Source: Xylocopa sonorina (Eukaryota; Arthropoda; Insecta; Hymenoptera; Apidae). Taken from it: DNA of 64,000 bases. The notes below the pieces were generated by a model, which saw only the letters and a program-made list of their open reading frames with translations, did not search any database and had not been told where the DNA came from. The position numbers were made by a program, and so were the translations under genes. The DNA is taken from positions 310,001 to 374,000 of the forward strand of contig NW_027490127.1 of assembly GCF_050948175.1 (NCBI RefSeq), given 5' to 3'. Below, piece by piece: positions 61,050 through 64,000 of the stretch. Every line of letters begins with the position of its first letter. Within the stretch, counting starts at the first letter, position 1.

Positions 61050-64000
61050 TCAACATTTGCATTTTAATCAGAACGAGTTCGTGCATTTCACGATTTCACG
61101 CGAACCTTCGAAATCAATTGAACGCTGCGATAGTACTGCGCACGCACAATCTCTAAAGATACTCTACCTGTTCTCTACTCCTCGAGATGCACTCGAAACC
61201 GATTTCTCTCGCAACTCCTCGGACCTTGGACCCTGGCGAACACTGCACCAAGTCGAGCTTCGTTCACCAGCGCGACGAAGCTCGTCGAATTCGTCGGACG
61301 ATTACGTGGAGACGGAATCGGTGGACGCCGTCCGCGGCGATTTCCGGCGATCACCGGTTGGGACACGCGCTGCTTTGCGGAGACCTTGTCTTCGACTGGC
61401 GTCGGCCGTCATGTCTCGTGGAATGCTTCAGAAGGAAGGAACGTCCGGGCCCCGTGTCTTGAATAACAAATCCCCCGATCGCTGGTCGATTTCCTTTTCC
61501 ATACGAGCGTACGAGCAACGCCGCGATTCGCATTCGTCGCTCGGCATGACTCCGTCGAATCTGGTGTCGGCCGCGCCATAAAAGAATCGGCTCGCTTCTC
61601 GTCGCCACCGGCCGCGACGGCTGTTCGCGATCGATGGATCCGCTCGTCCGATGGATTATGTCATCGACGGTGTTCGAACGTGCGATGGGATCTTCCTGTT
61701 CGTCGACGATCGACAAAAGGTCTGAAAGTTTTTGGAGGAAGTAATCGTCGAGTAATGAACACTTTCCTCGTCTACGCACGAGTCTGATCGTATCCCAGTA
61801 ATTATTCTCGAGATTAGCAAGGATGGTAGTCGAAGTGAACATTTAACAGCGACGGTAAATGGAAGTTTTATGCGGCATCTTTACGAGCGACCAGAGTGCC
61901 TCTCTCTACGTTCCACTTTGTGCGCGATCGTTCAAATTATTTAATTGTGCGCGTTCTTTATCGACAGAGAGATAGCGGAAAATAGTGCAGACGTATTCTA
62001 CACTTTTTTTCTATTTTCTAATTACACCCACTGAATTTTAATAAGGGAACCGTGCGCCAACTTCGGGATAAGAGATTGCTTACATAAAAACTTCATTATT
62101 CCGGAGAATGTATTCATACCGGGCGGAAGAGACGGAGGCTCGAAACTTAAAATAAGAAGTTTAATAACAGGAGCGAAATGCGAAAAGGCGCTCCTCGAAG
62201 CGTTGAGTAAACGCGCGGCGGCCACGGATCGTTCGTTATCCCGTTCCTCTCGAAACCGAGGAGCACGTTCCCCACCCGATGAGACGCGGAAGAAGTCGCG
62301 GCGGTGCTCGAACGATAATTCAACGGGGCGAACAAATTGCGCTCGGCCAGGCTCGAATAAAACACGGAGAGTCGGTTTGCAGCGGAAGCTTAAACGACTA
62401 GGCTAATGTTATTGAGATGAAGCCGAATGCCAGGTGGGCGTACTGGGACCCACCCGACAAGGAATCGCGATGCCGCCCATTCCTGGCCAGAAATTCAGCC
62501 TCCCTCGCGTAGCTTGTTCGTCCGGCTTGAAAAATGCCCTGCGTCGCGGATTCGATTGCGCCCCGCGAAGCGTCGATTATACTAACTGCTGCTTGATTAA
62601 CCCTCGTCGATGTTTCCACTCGAGGACTGTATAAAATGGACGCTGATCGATGGAAATCTCGCAAGGGACAACCGTTTCCCTGACATTTCCAACAGTTCCA
62701 ACTTCGCACCATCTCGTCTTAGAACTTTTTATGTTTCAGTTTCCGCCACGAACTACTGTTGGCTTCGAGAGTATGGCAAGGTGGTAAGTACGATTCCCAT
62801 CTCGCACGTGTATCCTCTGCCCGCGCGTGGAAAGAAATATCGCAAGCAATTTGAACGAACAAGCTCGAAACCCAATTCCACCCTCCGACCCCCACACGAG
62901 TATCGACTATTTTTCCCGCGCACAGCTGACCGGTTAATCCGAATTTCCGCGCGTACCCGGCTCGCATTAAGCGGGACCATAAATCATGGCCGCGTAGAAA
63001 AATGGAGGGAAGTTGGAATCTGAGTGACGTCTAGTCAGAGAGAGGGCTCCCTGTCGTCGTTCACGGGGTCCGAGCGTACGCGAGGCGAGCCGCACGGTGG
63101 TAGGAGAGAGGCGCTCGAGAGTTGGGATCCCTCTCGGAGGACGTTGACGCGGGTCCCGCGGGGCATTTTTGCGGACGAAAGGTCCGCCCTATCTCGAACT
63201 CGACGTAACAGGAGATTCCGCTTTTCCGTCGTCCCTATCGCGACCAACGCTGTCCTTTATTCTACCTGCGCTCGCCAGCCCTCACACCCCCCTGACGCGG
63301 TATCTCGCGCCCCTTATTTCGTGGCCTCGAATCGAGGAACTAATATCACGCGGCAGACGTTCGAGCTGCTCCAGATAGCGCACGAAGCCGGGCTTTTCTC
63401 CTTTTGGAAAAGAAAGAGGAGGATTTTCGCAGTAGGAAATGATCCGCGAGCGCAACGCGACCACGAAGGGCTAAATTTGCGTCTCTGTGCCACTCGAGGA
63501 TTTCTTAATCTACGCTCGCCTGGAGAGTTTTCGCGCATCTTTGGACGTTTGCGAGTGAGAAATGTGGGAATTAAAATGCTTCAGCATAAATGCTGATATT
63601 CTGGGGGTTGAAAATGTTGCAAGTCTAAAAGTATGGAACGCGATATACGAAGATGTTTGTAATCGTTGAAAGCAACGTGTAAGGGAAATTCTGAATGAGA
63701 AGATGATCGAAAAGAATCGCAAAGCGTAGATCGATAGCCGAGGACGATTCGATACGCGGTAGATTTCGCTTCCACTGGTACGAGAGTGTCTCTGTCGACG
63801 AAACGGACACGTTCGAACGCATTGAGTGGAGCGACAATATTGAGGCTCGATGATACGTGGCGGGGATGCGACGGAAGTAGGCGATCATTTGTCAGGGTGA
63901 AGTGGACGCGAACACGGACACGTTATCACGGCTTTCTCGGGATAATCCATCGCGTGTTCTTTAATAGAAAGAGATCTCTGCCGAAACGGGGCTGACAACG
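61050..64000. other. Unique DNA, no gene recognised; weak exon-like spots
   Basis: About 3 kb of mostly GC-rich unique sequence. Long open frames overlap on both strands (61351-61842 minus, 163 codons; 63024-63596 plus, 190 codons) but match no family I recognise. A very short candidate exon lies at 62740-62783. The stretch could be intronic or intergenic. Confidence 0.5.

Noticed and set aside
60907..61581. 224-codon plus-strand open frame
   Set aside because: It reads through the CA/CG dinucleotide tract, overlaps a 163-codon minus frame, and contains no domain.
61351..61842. 163-codon minus-strand open frame whose first ~70 residues look protein-like
   Set aside because: The rest is basic low-complexity sequence, no homologous family came to mind, and splice or promoter signals were not convincing. 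Kept only as a remote possibility.

Overview
The window looks like insect nuclear DNA, most plausibly from a hymenopteran or a similar CpG-rich insect genome. This rests on the transposon types (a Ty3/gypsy element and an R1-clade non-LTR element), on GC- and CpG-rich unique sequence with CA, CT, GA and TTC microsatellites, and on the lack of dense coding sequence. No single-copy protein-coding gene could be recognised with confidence, and the species cannot be named from the sequence alone.

Layout. (1) 1-2562: the 3' end of a Ty3/gypsy LTR retrotransposon, with RNase H tail, in-frame UAG, complete integrase, polypurine tract and a 361-bp 3' LTR. (2) 2563-39748: about 37 kb of uninterrupted tandem satellite with a monomer of about 174 bp (roughly 214 copies). 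It touches the LTR on the left, in register with the monomer, and stops abruptly inside a monomer on the right. Monomers at the left are the most diverged. From about 14 kb to 36.5 kb the array is built from large tandem segmental duplications (higher-order repeats) of about 6, 7, 8, 18-24 and 22 monomers. (3) 39749-52218: unique, GC-richer DNA with microsatellites and a few weak exon-like stretches. (4) 52219-57662: a complete R1-clade non-LTR retrotransposon of 5,412 bp (52235-57646), with two open overlapping ORFs, a structured 3' UTR and a perfect 16-bp target-site duplication. (5) 57663-64000: unique DNA with no recognisable gene.

How it fits together. The satellite has the monomer size, AT bias, dyad symmetries and higher-order organisation expected of a centromeric or pericentromeric (or subtelomeric) array. 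The window probably crosses from the array edge into the chromosome arm. The Ty3 element appears to have inserted into the satellite, so more satellite is predicted upstream of position 1. The R1-clade element is young by its intact ORFs and perfect duplication, and sits outside rDNA. Its proteins would be a zinc-knuckle RNA-binding Gag-like protein (ORF1) and an endonuclease/reverse transcriptase (ORF2) for target-primed reverse transcription.
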